DNA of 64,000 nucleotides from Halioglobus maricola (GTDB lineage Bacteria; Pseudomonadota; Gammaproteobacteria; Pseudomonadales; Halieaceae), in contig NZ_CP036422.1 in the NCBI RefSeq assembly GCF_009388985.1, positions 3,176,501 through 3,240,500 on the forward strand, in the 5' to 3' direction. Shown in pieces: positions 36,969-45,432 of this stretch; positions within the stretch are counted from its first letter, which is position 1, and each line of letters opens with the position of its first letter. The translations under genes and the position numbers were made by a program. The notes beneath the pieces are model-generated. The model ran no database searches, had not been told where the DNA came from, and was given only the letters and a program-made list of their open reading frames with translations.

Positions 36969-37448
36969 CTACTGTCGATACTGCGCGGCCGTAATGAACT
37001 GCCCAAACGATTCGCACCACACTATGACCGTGTTGTAGTCTTCGATGCTCACGCCAGGGGGTACGTTGACCACAAAGTTTTCAAACGTATCGATATTACC
37101 GACCTGCTCCATCTGCGGCTTCAGGGCCTCGAAGGCAGCCTCGGTTTCCACAAAGCGCGGTGACAGGTAGAGCCGGTAAGCGGGGCCGGGTGCCAGAGAG
37201 CCCCTGAACACCACGGCGTCTGGCGACAGAGATACTGTCCCCTCGCCCCAGTGAAGAAAATCACTGTCCTCGAGATCGCGCCTGAATTCGCCCTGGTATT
37301 GGGCGCCCTCCTCTACCGCGCTTACCTGCCCGAGTTCGGGAGGCGCCGGGGCCATCAGGATCGGCAGGGTGTAGATGCCCAGCACGAAGCCAAGCACCCC
37401 GATACCGAGGTGGGACACTATCAACAGGAGTTTTCTTGCGATCGTCAT
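36969..37448 (-). CDS. DM13 domain protein, membrane-anchored
   Basis: The 159-residue protein has an N-terminal membrane helix (LLLIVSHLGIGVLGFVLGIYTLPIL). The DM13 domain follows: FLHWGEGTVSL, VVFRGSLAPGPAYRLYLSP, GNIDTFENFVVNVPPGVSIEDYNTVIVWCESFGQFITAAQY. DM13 is proposed to be a redox or electron-transfer-related domain with a nearly invariant Cys (here in VWCESF). It would face the periplasm. It may form a unit with the DUF3429 and DCC proteins upstream on the same strand, but 25 bases separate it from the former and no clear ribosome-binding site is seen. Confidence 0.8.
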   Translation of the reverse strand: MTIARKLLLIVSHLGIGVLGFVLGIYTLPILMAPAPPELGQVSAVEEGAQYQGEFRRDLEDSDFLHWGEGTVSLSPDAVVFRGSLAPGPAYRLYLSPRFVETEAAFEALKPQMEQVGNIDTFENFVVNVPPGVSIEDYNTVIVWCESFGQFITAAQYRQ

Positions 37449-37473
37449 AGCGCTGATTGGCGGGGAGTTTCCA

Positions 37474-37905
37474 TCACGCAGGTAACTGCAGAACCGACAA
37501 CATCAGAGCCAGGCTGGCCACCGCGCTGAGGCGCAGCCGCAAGGTAGCGTAGTAATCAGGCTGCGGCCCGAACATCGGGTGCATGCGTTCGACAACTATG
37601 GCCCCTGCCAATAGCAACGCCTGCAGGAGCAGGTTGGCCCGCAGGCCCAAGAGCACAAAACCAAGGCACGCCGCGATCACCACCACATTGCTGGCGACCA
37701 GGATAACCGGAGCCTGACGCAACAGCGCAATGCCCCACCAGGCGCCCATCAGAAAGCAGACAATGGCTAGGCTATAGGCAGCTATCGCGGGGCCGACAAT
37801 CTCCGCGGGGTTTGTCGATACAGACACCGCCAGCGGCGCCGCAAGAAACGGCAGTAAGCCGGCCCAGCCCAGACGCGAGGCTGTGCGGGCGGTCGCCGTG
37901 GCCAT
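37474..37905 (-). CDS. DUF3429 membrane protein
   Basis: This 143-residue protein has four or five hydrophobic segments and the DUF3429 pattern: RLGWAGLLPFLAAPLAV, YSLAIVCFLMGAWWGIAL, RMHPMFGPQPDYYATLRLRLSAVASLAL. The inner-membrane protein family is of unknown role. The start is the ATG overlapping the stop of the DCC gene by one base (TGATG), so the two are translationally coupled; the longer frame upstream lies inside the DCC gene. Confidence 0.8.
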   Translation of the reverse strand: MATATARTASRLGWAGLLPFLAAPLAVSVSTNPAEIVGPAIAAYSLAIVCFLMGAWWGIALLRQAPVILVASNVVVIAACLGFVLLGLRANLLLQALLLAGAIVVERMHPMFGPQPDYYATLRLRLSAVASLALMLSVLQLPA

Positions 37906-38285
37906 CAGGGCTGGCCTTGTTGTACAGCGCAGCCATACATACGCGCATACCGCCTCTGGGCCCACACATTGTAGGCGCGTTCCGCCACCCACCTGATCCC
38001 GGGCAACATCAGAATCCGCCACAAAATTCCGAAAGAGGTGTGCTGCCACATGGCAACGTTGGCTGCCAGACCAGTCACCATGGCACCGTCATCGCGCTGC
38101 AAGTGCAGTGATCTCAACAGCGCATCCGTGGACGGCAAGTTGTCGCCGCTCGCGGTGTGGATATTCTGGAAGCCAAGAGTCGGCCGCGCGAGTCGCTGCA
38201 ACAGGGCGACCTCTCGGCGGCACAGGGGGCAGCTACCGTCGTAGAACAAGGTGTCCATTTCCAACCATTCTCCGTTCATCGTCAT
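37905..38285 (-). CDS. DCC family (DUF393) thiol-disulfide oxidoreductase-like protein
   Basis: The 126-residue protein carries the family motif LFYDGSCPLCRREVALLQRL with a D-G-x-C-x-x-C arrangement (Cys-19 and Cys-22), from which the DCC name comes. Members are predicted small thioredoxin-like proteins. The C-terminal half has PGIRWVAERAYNVWAQRRY, also typical. The start could be the ATG two codons later. It lies nine bases after the photolyase stop on the same strand and is coupled to DUF3429, so photolyase, DCC and DUF3429 are probably cotranscribed. Confidence 0.88.
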   Translation of the reverse strand: MTMNGEWLEMDTLFYDGSCPLCRREVALLQRLARPTLGFQNIHTASGDNLPSTDALLRSLHLQRDDGAMVTGLAANVAMWQHTSFGILWRILMLPGIRWVAERAYNVWAQRRYARMYGCAVQQGQP

Positions 38286-38294
38286 GCAGTTATT

Positions 38295-39857
38295 TCACAC
38301 CGAAACAGGGGGCACCAGACGCTCGAGTTCCGTATCTGCCCACGTCAGAATCGCGAGCTGGTCATCCCGGTCTTTGCGCCGCCAGTTATTCAAGGCCAAA
38401 CCCAGCCGTGGATTGTCACCCAGTTTCTCGGCGTGGCGATTGATGAAATGCCAGTAAAGGCTGTTGTATGGGCAGGCACCCGGGCCTGTCATCTTCGCGG
38501 GCTGGTAACGGCAGCTGGCGCAATGGTCGCCCTGGCGCTGAATGTACTTGCCGCTGGCCGCATACGGTTTGCTGGCCATCAAACCTCCGTCGGCATACAG
38601 CGCCATGCCCAGCGTGTTGGGTAGCTCGACCCATTCAAAGGCATCCACATATACCGCGAGATACCATTCGCACACCTGCTGCACCTGCAAGCCGGCGAGC
38701 AAGGCAAAGTTGCCAATGATCATCAGCCGCTGAATATGGTGACCATAGCCCAGGTCGAGTGACTGCCGCAGGGCCTTCTCCAGGCAACGCATATCGGTTG
38801 CGCCGGTCCAGAACCACTCCGGCAGTGGCCTGTGCGCGTCCAATGCATTCCTGTCGGCGTAGGAAGGTGCTGTCATCCAGTAGATACCGCGGACATATTC
38901 GCGCCAACCCAGTATCTGCCGAATAAAGCCCTCCGCTGCTGCCAGGCTGCAGCGTTCTTCGCGCCACGCCCGCTCTACGGCACGACACACCTCCAGCGGG
39001 TCAAGCAGCCCGGTATTGATGTACGCTGATATCAACGCGTGATAGAGCCACGGGGATTCCTCCGCCATCGCATCCTGATACTCGCCGAATTTTGGTAAAC
39101 CCTGGTCGATAAACCAAAGTAGCTGGCTCTGCGCCTGCGCGGCTGTGACGCCCAGATAAAATTGGTCGAGGTCGCCGGGATGGTCAGGAAAATGTTCGGT
39201 TACCAGCGCGATCACCTCGGCGGTAATGTTGTCCACCTCGATCGTTGGCCGGACCGGAATCGTGTCCTTACCACGCCAGCCCTTGCGGTTCTGCTTGTCG
39301 TAATTCCAATTCTCGCCCTCGGGCTTACCCTGAGCGTCGATCAGGATTTCATACTTACGCCGCATAGTGCGATAGAAGTATTCCATGCGCAGTTGTTTTC
39401 GGCCTTTGGCCCAGTCGGCGAAGTCGTCCCCCGAAGCGAGAAAACGGTCGTCTTCAACCAGTTCGACCGGCACTGCCAGATGCCACTCTGACATTGCTTC
39501 GAGCAATCGGTATTCGCCGGGCTTACAACAACGCACCCGTTCCGCTGGGCACTCTTGCAGCGCGGAGTGCACTGCATCCAGCAGCGAAGTCTTGCCCGCT
39601 TCATAGGGGTAATAGATCACCTCAAATCCTGCGTTTTGCAGTTCGTCGCGAAAGTGACGCATCGCTGAAAAAATAAAGACGATCTTGTGACGATTGTGGC
39701 GAACGTAAGAGGCTTCCTCCGCCACTTCCGCCATCACGACGGTGTCTATACCGGGCCGGGCGTCTTTGAGTGCGCCTTTACCTGCCGTCAGCTGGTCGCC
39801 GAGCACCAGGATCAGTTCGGGTGGGTTCATTGCCGGGCTATGCTCATGAGTTTTCAT
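38295..39857 (-). CDS. Photolyase-related protein, FeS-BCP type (bacterial (6-4) photolyase/cryptochrome)
   Basis: A 520-residue member of the deoxyribodipyrimidine photolyase-related (FeS-BCP/CryPro) family. The N-terminal antenna-type domain starts PPELILVLGDQLTAGKGAL and continues KIVFIFSAMRHFRDEL. The FAD domain has GYGHHIQRLMIIGNFALLAGLQVQQVCEWY. Four cysteines for a [4Fe-4S] cluster are placed as in Agrobacterium PhrB: VCEWY, then CASC and ACPYN. Such enzymes repair UV (6-4) photoproducts with blue light. Its ATG lies 14 bases inside the sigma-factor gene upstream, so the two are translated together and probably respond to the same light or oxidative signal. Confidence 0.92.
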   Translation of the reverse strand: MKTHEHSPAMNPPELILVLGDQLTAGKGALKDARPGIDTVVMAEVAEEASYVRHNRHKIVFIFSAMRHFRDELQNAGFEVIYYPYEAGKTSLLDAVHSALQECPAERVRCCKPGEYRLLEAMSEWHLAVPVELVEDDRFLASGDDFADWAKGRKQLRMEYFYRTMRRKYEILIDAQGKPEGENWNYDKQNRKGWRGKDTIPVRPTIEVDNITAEVIALVTEHFPDHPGDLDQFYLGVTAAQAQSQLLWFIDQGLPKFGEYQDAMAEESPWLYHALISAYINTGLLDPLEVCRAVERAWREERCSLAAAEGFIRQILGWREYVRGIYWMTAPSYADRNALDAHRPLPEWFWTGATDMRCLEKALRQSLDLGYGHHIQRLMIIGNFALLAGLQVQQVCEWYLAVYVDAFEWVELPNTLGMALYADGGLMASKPYAASGKYIQRQGDHCASCRYQPAKMTGPGACPYNSLYWHFINRHAEKLGDNPRLGLALNNWRRKDRDDQLAILTWADTELERLVPPVSV

Positions 39858-41136
39858 AATCTCGATACGCTTGTTTTACCACCTTGTCTTTGCGCAATTT
39901 ATCCAGAGCGGAACTTTCTATCTGCCGAATACGCTCGGTGGAGACATCGAACTGCGCCGCGATTTCCCGCCGGCTCAGAGCTGGCATATCGGACAAGCCC
40001 CAGCGCAATGTAATGACCTTCTGCTCTTGCTTGGTCAGAACGTACAGGCTGCTCATCAAACAACGGTGCAGCGACTTCTGTTCGGCTTGGAGGGCAGGCG
40101 CGGGGTAGGTCCAGCCACTCATTTTTTCACCCATGGTAAGCCCGGCGGGATCATTGTCGGAAGGTTGATCCAACGAGACCGAGAGATTCCCCATACTTCT
40201 CCACTCTCTTACCGTCTCGGGTTCCGTCCCCAGCTTGTCGGCCAGATACTGCACGCTAGGCTCACGTCCATTGATACTGATATACGACAGGCGCTCCCTG
40301 TAGAGCCTGTTAACGCTGGCTGCCACATTCGCGGGCATCCTGACCACGGCGCGCTGTTCTTCCAGAAACCGGCGCGCTGCCTGGCTGATCCAGTTATAAG
40401 CGTAGGTGCTAAACCGATGCTCTGATCTGTAATCGTATTTTTCAGAGGCTCGAATAAGGCCCACAATGCCGCTCTGCACCAGGTCCGGGAACGCGACTGT
40501 CGCCGTAGCCAGCCTTTTGGCGATCGAAAACACCAGCCGCAGGTTATGATTAACAAGGCTTTCGCGGGATGAAAAATATTCGCGCAGCCAGCGGCGCAAG
40601 TCGTCATCGCCGCTCAACTTCGAGATCGTAGAAAACTCCACCGTTTCAAGCCAGGATGCCTGCCAGTCACGCAGGGCCTGTGCCATTTCACAAGCGGGCT
40701 CTGTATTGACCGCCAGTTGCGCAAAACCAGCAACCAACGGCGGCGAAAGTTCCAAATCTTTCAGGGTGTTTCCAAGCTCCCTATTGGCGAGTTCATCACC
40801 CGCTTTTTCAAACGCTATGTGGAGTTTCTTAAGTTGCTCTTTTCCCACCTTGCTTGTGCGCAACTCTCCTTGCTCACGGCGCAGCAGATAATAATTACTC
40901 CTGTCCGCAATGCTTTCCAGCGATGGGGGGTTATCCAGGATATTACTTGTCCAAAGGCGGAGATAGGATCGCCCTGCACTTTCGGCAAGGAGAAGCTTTA
41001 ACAGCTCGTCGCGCGACTCCCATTTTCTCGCATCTATTTCCCGTTCTTCTACAGCACTCAGTAAGGGGTAATCACGGGCCTTCTCGAACAGCCACTCTAC
41101 GCCACTGTCGTCCTGAGTTCTCTTCGCTGAGTTCAC
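39844..41136 (-). CDS. Alternative sigma-70-family factor (RpoD/RpoS-like)
   Basis: Starting at the GTG (AGGAGG eight bases upstream), the 430-residue protein shows region 1.2-like helices (EEREIDARKW), a ~150-residue non-conserved section, region 2 (SRESLVNHNLRLVFSIAKRLATATVAFPDLVQSGIVGLIRASEKYDYRSEHRFSTYAYNWISQAARRFLEE-type, with core-binding and -10-reading segments), region 3, and a region 4 helix-turn-helix (LSRREIAAQFDVSTERIRQIESSALDKLRK). It is not an ECF factor because region 3 is present. The primary sigma must be encoded elsewhere, so this is likely an accessory factor. Overlap with the photolyase gene suggests control of light- or oxidative-stress genes. A hairpin at 41219-41242 separates it from the upstream operon. 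Confidence 0.88.
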   Translation of the reverse strand: MNSAKRTQDDSGVEWLFEKARDYPLLSAVEEREIDARKWESRDELLKLLLAESAGRSYLRLWTSNILDNPPSLESIADRSNYYLLRREQGELRTSKVGKEQLKKLHIAFEKAGDELANRELGNTLKDLELSPPLVAGFAQLAVNTEPACEMAQALRDWQASWLETVEFSTISKLSGDDDLRRWLREYFSSRESLVNHNLRLVFSIAKRLATATVAFPDLVQSGIVGLIRASEKYDYRSEHRFSTYAYNWISQAARRFLEEQRAVVRMPANVAASVNRLYRERLSYISINGREPSVQYLADKLGTEPETVREWRSMGNLSVSLDQPSDNDPAGLTMGEKMSGWTYPAPALQAEQKSLHRCLMSSLYVLTKQEQKVITLRWGLSDMPALSRREIAAQFDVSTERIRQIESSALDKLRKDKVVKQAYRDYENS

Positions 41137-41218
41137 TCGGTGTTCCTCCTGTTGCATATCTTGATACGGCAACAGGAATCGTTCGGGTGAGGATTGTGGG
41201 ACGAAGACCCAGACAGAA

Positions 41219-41242
41219 AGCCAACGAAAACCCGCCTTGGCT
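41219..41242 (-). terminator. Hairpin between HsaA-like operon and sigma-factor gene
   Basis: On the minus strand AGCCAA...TTGGCT forms a six-base stem around a 12-base loop, followed by TTCTG. The T run is short, so this is a weak terminator or an attenuating hairpin before the sigma-factor gene. Confidence 0.4.
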
Positions 41243-41253
41243 AATATTGCCGG

Positions 41254-42441
41254 CTAGACGAAAAAATCTCCGTTTCCCGCGCCCAGTTGGGTGGCCCCTA
41301 AATTGCGGGCAAAAGACGTGGGATTATTCGCGACATGCGCGCGAGCGGTATGGATATCAAGAAAGCGCTGCTGGATTTGGCTGCCAACAAACACCGAGGA
41401 ACCACCCGCCGAAGAGAACAGGGAGTCCACTACCTCAATGGATTTCTCTATCACCAGGGAAGCCTGGAAGCGGTAGAGAATGCGATCATCGATCTCGATC
41501 TTCTCGCCCCTGCGCAGGGTTTCCATCATCGTATCGAAATTGGATAGCATAACGCTGCTCATCTCTTCAATGCTGTTGCGAGCCCGGGCGATACGCATCT
41601 GAGTGCCTGTGTCCTGTGCCAGCTTCGTGATATCGCCGCTGGCCTTGCCCTTCACCAGGGCACAGTACTGCGCTAGCGCATCACGTGCAGCACCAATGGC
41701 TGGCGTAGACACGACACGAATAAACAGCTGTGCCCAGGGCATGTGATACAGCTCCGCACTATCCGAAGACACGCCCGGGTTAGTGCCCGCGAAACCGTCC
41801 GACTGTTTGTGGGTGCGGTAGTCAGGCACAAAAGCGTCTTCCACAACAATATCGTTTGACCCGGTACCCTGCAGACCCATGGAATGCCAGGTATCTTCGA
41901 TGCGGTAATCGCTCTTGGGCAGCAGGAACGTGCGATACGTTCCGTCCGGCAAAATGCCGCCCAACAGCACCCAGGTGCAGTGATCGCAGCCGCTGCTCCA
42001 ACCCCAACGGCCGCTGAAGCGGAACCCACCCTCAACCGGCTCTACCTTGCCCATGGGGGCATACGACGATGAGACCCGGGTGTGGATATCATCGCCCCAC
42101 ACATCTTCCTGCGCCCGGGGATCCATCAGGGCCAGCTGAAAGGCATGCACCGCCACAATCCCTGACGCCCACGCAGTGGACATACACGCTTCGGCAATGG
42201 CCATCTGCATCTGGAAAAAACACTGGGGATCCACTTCTGCACCGCCCCATCGGGCCGGCTGCAATGCCAGGAAAAATCCCGCGTCCTGCAGCGCTTGAAT
42301 GTTCTCTGAAGGTACTTTGCGTTCAGTACGCGCCGCTTCCGCATTATTGCGAAACAAAGGCTGCAGCGCCTGCACCCTGGCCAACATCGCGGCGCCCGTC
42401 TCATTCGTTTCCTGCAGGTTTTCGTCAACCGCTATATTCAC
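41254..42441 (-). CDS. HsaA-like flavin-dependent monooxygenase (acyl-CoA dehydrogenase fold)
   Basis: The 395-residue protein belongs to the acyl-CoA-dehydrogenase-fold monooxygenases typified by HsaA, the oxygenase that hydroxylates the phenolic ring of secosteroids using reduced flavin. It has the HsaA-type segments RFSGRWGWSSGCDHCTWVLLGG, WHSMGLQGTGSNDIVVEDAFVP and FSSAGGSSVFVGSQIQQRFLDIHTARAHVANNP. A separate flavin reductase is encoded just upstream in the same direction, as needed by such two-component systems. The substrate cannot be read; a phenol or steroid-derived ring is plausible. It is last in an operon that begins with a cytochrome c and a membrane protein, an unusual combination for this family. 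Confidence 0.85.
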   Translation of the reverse strand: MNIAVDENLQETNETGAAMLARVQALQPLFRNNAEAARTERKVPSENIQALQDAGFFLALQPARWGGAEVDPQCFFQMQMAIAEACMSTAWASGIVAVHAFQLALMDPRAQEDVWGDDIHTRVSSSYAPMGKVEPVEGGFRFSGRWGWSSGCDHCTWVLLGGILPDGTYRTFLLPKSDYRIEDTWHSMGLQGTGSNDIVVEDAFVPDYRTHKQSDGFAGTNPGVSSDSAELYHMPWAQLFIRVVSTPAIGAARDALAQYCALVKGKASGDITKLAQDTGTQMRIARARNSIEEMSSVMLSNFDTMMETLRRGEKIEIDDRILYRFQASLVIEKSIEVVDSLFSSAGGSSVFVGSQIQQRFLDIHTARAHVANNPTSFARNLGATQLGAGNGDFFV

Positions 42442-42480
42442 TGTCTTTCCTCTCTCTGGTTATTTATTTTTCTACTGGGA

Positions 42481-43110
42481 CTATATTTGCCGAGGTGGCA
42501 TGCCCGGCTTGGCATACGCCATGCGCTTCAGCTCAACACCCTCGTGATAGGCGTCCAGGCCAGACAGCGCAACGCTGCCCGCCGCCACCAGGTCGAGAGA
42601 CCCATCCGATCGCTGCGAGCCTTCCGGCACCTCCGCCAGCACGACTTCTCCTATCACCAGGTGAGTGTTGTTCACTTCCAAGGGCATATGCTCTCGCAGT
42701 TCCATGCCCAACCTCACTTTGGCCTCGAGCACCAAGGGGGCCGCGAACCCGTCTTCCCAGGTTGGCGTCAGCCCGGCCTCGTCGAATTCCGAGGTTTCCG
42801 ATGGATAGCGGGCCGCAGTCTGGTGGGCCGCTGCAATGAAATCTGAGTGCACGTGATTGAGGCTATACACCCCTGTCTCAAGAATGTTTCTCAATGTATG
42901 GCGCTCATCCCCGCCCGGCCGCACAACCAGCCCCAGCAGGGGTGGGTGAGAGCCCAGGTGCACGGTTGAACTCATAATCGCGAGGTTCGTCTTTCCCTCG
43001 GCGTTACGGGTTCCCACCAGATTCGCCGATTTAAAGCCGGACAGGCAATTCACAAAGGCGGCGCGCGCCCTCGTTTCCATGCCCGCCAAATCTTCTGCTT
43101 TGAGCTTCAT
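42481..43110 (-). CDS. Flavin reductase-like protein (reductase partner of the monooxygenase)
   Basis: The 209-residue protein has the flavin-reductase-like split barrel: VNCLSGFKSANLVGTRNAEGKTNLAIMSSTVHLGSHPPLLGLVVRP, then a DERHTLRNILETGVYSLNHV block. It is expected to bind FMN or FAD and supply reduced flavin to the HsaA-like oxygenase encoded 39 bases downstream. Family members of this subgroup also include non-reductase flavoproteins, so direct partnership is inference from position. It follows the small membrane protein by 12 bases. Confidence 0.8.
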   Translation of the reverse strand: MKLKAEDLAGMETRARAAFVNCLSGFKSANLVGTRNAEGKTNLAIMSSTVHLGSHPPLLGLVVRPGGDERHTLRNILETGVYSLNHVHSDFIAAAHQTAARYPSETSEFDEAGLTPTWEDGFAAPLVLEAKVRLGMELREHMPLEVNNTHLVIGEVVLAEVPEGSQRSDGSLDLVAAGSVALSGLDAYHEGVELKRMAYAKPGMPPRQI

Positions 43111-43122
43111 AGAGACGCGGCG

Positions 43123-43656
43123 CTATGCCTCGCTATCCAGCTGCCAGACACAGCGGGATGCGTGGGAAAATTGCCCAGCAGATGCCGTATCTGCGCCCAG
43201 TGCACGCTCACTCTCCTTGAAGACCGCCACTGTGAACGCAGCGCCACCAAATACCAGCAAGTGAGCAACCCATACCAGGCCGAAATTGTAGATAGAAAGA
43301 AACGAGAGGCTAAACACCATGCTCCACATCCACGCTAATACCTGCATGAAGTAGTGCTGTGATGCGAGATCAAGATGCCTCAAGGGGTTGCGTCGGTTGT
43401 CCATCACCACGCCCCAGCAGTCGACAATAAATTTTGTCACGGGCGACGGCCCTTTGCGCCGCTTGCCAGGTGATGCAGTCATCGGCCTCTCCTCGACCGC
43501 CGCGCTGTGGTGCGCGTCTGGAACGCCGTTTTCAGCGTACCACTGCTCCCACTCGTAGGGCGTGAGCGTAGTTGGCACACCCTTCTCCATGGCCCTGCGC
43601 ATCGACTTGCCACGCAGGCTGTTGTCTGTTTTCTTGCTCGATTCGTTACCGGACAT
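43123..43656 (-). CDS. Small membrane protein of unknown function
   Basis: I choose the ATG at 43656 since AAGG lies eight bases before it, giving 177 residues. The N-terminal ~100 residues are charged and soluble, containing LTPYEWEQWYAENGVPDAHH. A hydrophobic part then forms two membrane helices (FMQVLAWMWSMVFSLSFLSIY and LVWVAHLLVFGGAAFTVAVF). I recognise no domain. Its place between the cytochrome c gene and the flavin reductase suggests a membrane anchor or partner in an electron-transfer chain. Confidence 0.65.
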   Translation of the reverse strand: MSGNESSKKTDNSLRGKSMRRAMEKGVPTTLTPYEWEQWYAENGVPDAHHSAAVEERPMTASPGKRRKGPSPVTKFIVDCWGVVMDNRRNPLRHLDLASQHYFMQVLAWMWSMVFSLSFLSIYNFGLVWVAHLLVFGGAAFTVAVFKESERALGADTASAGQFSHASRCVWQLDSEA

Positions 43657-43672
43657 ATGCATCACCTTCCCT

Positions 43673-44107
43673 TTACAGGGTTTCAACAAATGCGGCGATA
43701 TTGTTCATATCATCGTCGCTCAACATGGCGGACTGCCCCCACATGAGGGCACTCTGGTTACCTCGGGTCTCCCCGTTCTTGTATTGGACCAACTTTTCAT
43801 AAATCTCTGAGGCTGTCTGACCAGCGAGCGCTGGCCCCACGCCCCCCTCGCCTTTTTGACCGTGGCAGGCGATGCATCCAGCATATGCAGCCTTACCCAG
43901 TTCGGTTGGCGAAGCGGCCGCCCGGGCCTCTGCCTGAGCCGCAGCCATCATCACCACGCCGCCTGTTTCGTCTTTCCACTTCTCGTAACACTCACCGACA
44001 CAGCCATGAACGCGCGGCTGCTGAAAAGAGTTCGTCTCCATGGCGATCAGAGGCAAGCCAAGGGAAAAACAGGCGAACAGCCAAAGGTGAAGGTTTCGTT
44101 TGAACAC
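43673..44107 (-). CDS. Periplasmic c-type cytochrome (class I)
   Basis: A 144-residue exported cytochrome. The N-terminal signal peptide (LWLFACFSLGLPLIAMET) is followed by an extra Cys pair (GCVGECYEKW), a single haem site C-I-A-C-H (Cys-78, Cys-81, His-82) in GKAAYAGCIACHGQKGEGGVGPALAGQ, and a distal methionine candidate in MWGQSAMLSDDDMNNIAAFVETL. The fold and length resemble c5/c553 type cytochromes, which carry electrons between membrane complexes or enzymes. It is the first gene of the operon with the membrane protein, flavin reductase and monooxygenase. Confidence 0.9.
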   Translation of the reverse strand: MFKRNLHLWLFACFSLGLPLIAMETNSFQQPRVHGCVGECYEKWKDETGGVVMMAAAQAEARAAASPTELGKAAYAGCIACHGQKGEGGVGPALAGQTASEIYEKLVQYKNGETRGNQSALMWGQSAMLSDDDMNNIAAFVETL

Positions 44108-44423
44108 AGCGTCCAGCTCCGAGATGCATAGTAGTTATAGCAACGTACGCCCGCTGCTGAACCCCGGACGTTCCAGTGCAGAGGCAATGCTGGTCAAAAG
44201 GCGGACGGCATGCTCGGCGAGCAAGAAGGGCGACAGCGGCTAATTCAGGCGCGCGCAAGCCCGAATTGGCCAAAAAGTAGAGAAAACCCCGCCGCAAAAG
44301 TGACCCACTACTCATTTTGCCAATCTCCGGGTTTCCCCTCCCCAGCGAGGGCTCTAACATCGGCTTTATAAACTAAGAAACCGCGCCAGCAACGACCTGA
44401 CGCGATATCGCAGGGAACCCTAC
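44108..44423. other. Intergenic region between cytochrome operon and PilZ gene
   Basis: These 316 bases separate divergent genes and hold no convincing reading frame. A TATAAA box (44367-44372) could serve the PilZ gene, but its -35 is poor. A hairpin with stem 44242-44250/44259-44267 (AATTC-GG-C against G-CC-GAATT, one mismatch, eight-base loop) lies in the middle and may be an operator. Nothing else is recognised. Confidence 0.5.
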
Positions 44424-45371
44424 ATGAAACCACGCCAAGACTCCCTTCTGGGCCAGGCCTCCGAGGAAGAACTCACCGCCTGCATTCGCTTGCTGGCCCT
44501 GAACGTGGTGCAACACCGCTCCGCCGGCAGCTTTACCTCATTCCGCGACTCTGCAGAAATGCTGCGCCCCGGGAGCGCCGATCCTAACAAGCTCGATCTC
44601 ATCGTGGGCAGCCGCGACGTGGTGGAAGAAGCACTGGAAGTCGTGCGGACCATCGCCGCTGAGAAAAAACCGACCGAGGACGAACCTGAAGCCTCTGCTG
44701 AGGAGCGCCGGAAGCACCTTCGCATCTCTGTCACTGCACCTATCAAACTGATCTGGCCCGGTGAAGACACACCGACAGACGCAAGGCTGCAGGACATCTC
44801 ATGGGGAGGTGCCGCGATCAAAGTAGACAAAGTGAGAATGGCCAGTGGCGATACACTGATCGTCGTGATTCCCGGCACCAATGGCCAGCCCATCCACATC
44901 GAAGCCAAATACCTCCGAAGCTGGAAAATGGATGATCGCGGCGGCGAAGGCCTCGCGGTACGTTTCTCCAGCATTGCAACGAGTGACGAAGACGAACTCG
45001 AAGCCGTACTGCAGATGCTTGCACAATCAGGCGACAGCGACGGCCTGCGCGCACACGCCCGCCTGCATCAAAGGCTGGACCTCCAGTTCGAAGGCGATGA
45101 GCTCAAGGCATCTCTCGAGGATATCTCGGCGGGTGGCCTCGGTGTCACCGTGCCGGAACCCCTGCAGATCGGCCAATCTCTACAAGCGATCATCAGCACC
45201 TTTGATGAGAAGCACAGCCTGAAGCTGCGCGCCCGCGTGGTGAGGCAGGAAAAGATCAGTATGGGCAAGGCAGAGCTTTACCAGGCGGGGCTGAAATTTG
45301 AGCACCCCTCGGAAGAACTGGCTGAGCTCACCCAGGCGTTGATTAGCAAGATGGCGCGCAGCGGGCGCTAG
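44424..45371 (+). CDS. Tandem PilZ-domain protein (c-di-GMP binding)
   Basis: The 315-residue cytoplasmic protein has two PilZ-like domains. The first (~95-195) has RRKHLR followed by DISWGGAAI, the second (~205-305) has RLHQR followed by DISAGGLGV; these are the RxxxR and D/NxSxxG motifs that bind cyclic di-GMP. Both copies are intact. The N-terminal ~90 residues are helical with no known motif. PilZ proteins change motility, exopolysaccharide or adhesion in response to c-di-GMP; the output partner is not obvious here. The AGGGAA ribosome-binding site is well placed. The rbs operon follows on the same strand after 61 bases. Confidence 0.88.
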   Translation: MKPRQDSLLGQASEEELTACIRLLALNVVQHRSAGSFTSFRDSAEMLRPGSADPNKLDLIVGSRDVVEEALEVVRTIAAEKKPTEDEPEASAEERRKHLRISVTAPIKLIWPGEDTPTDARLQDISWGGAAIKVDKVRMASGDTLIVVIPGTNGQPIHIEAKYLRSWKMDDRGGEGLAVRFSSIATSDEDELEAVLQMLAQSGDSDGLRAHARLHQRLDLQFEGDELKASLEDISAGGLGVTVPEPLQIGQSLQAIISTFDEKHSLKLRARVVRQEKISMGKAELYQAGLKFEHPSEELAELTQALISKMARSGR

Positions 45372-45432
45372 CTGATAACCGATTGACGGAAGCAGGTATA
45401 CTCACGACAGCCCACCACCACAGGGACTCGTC

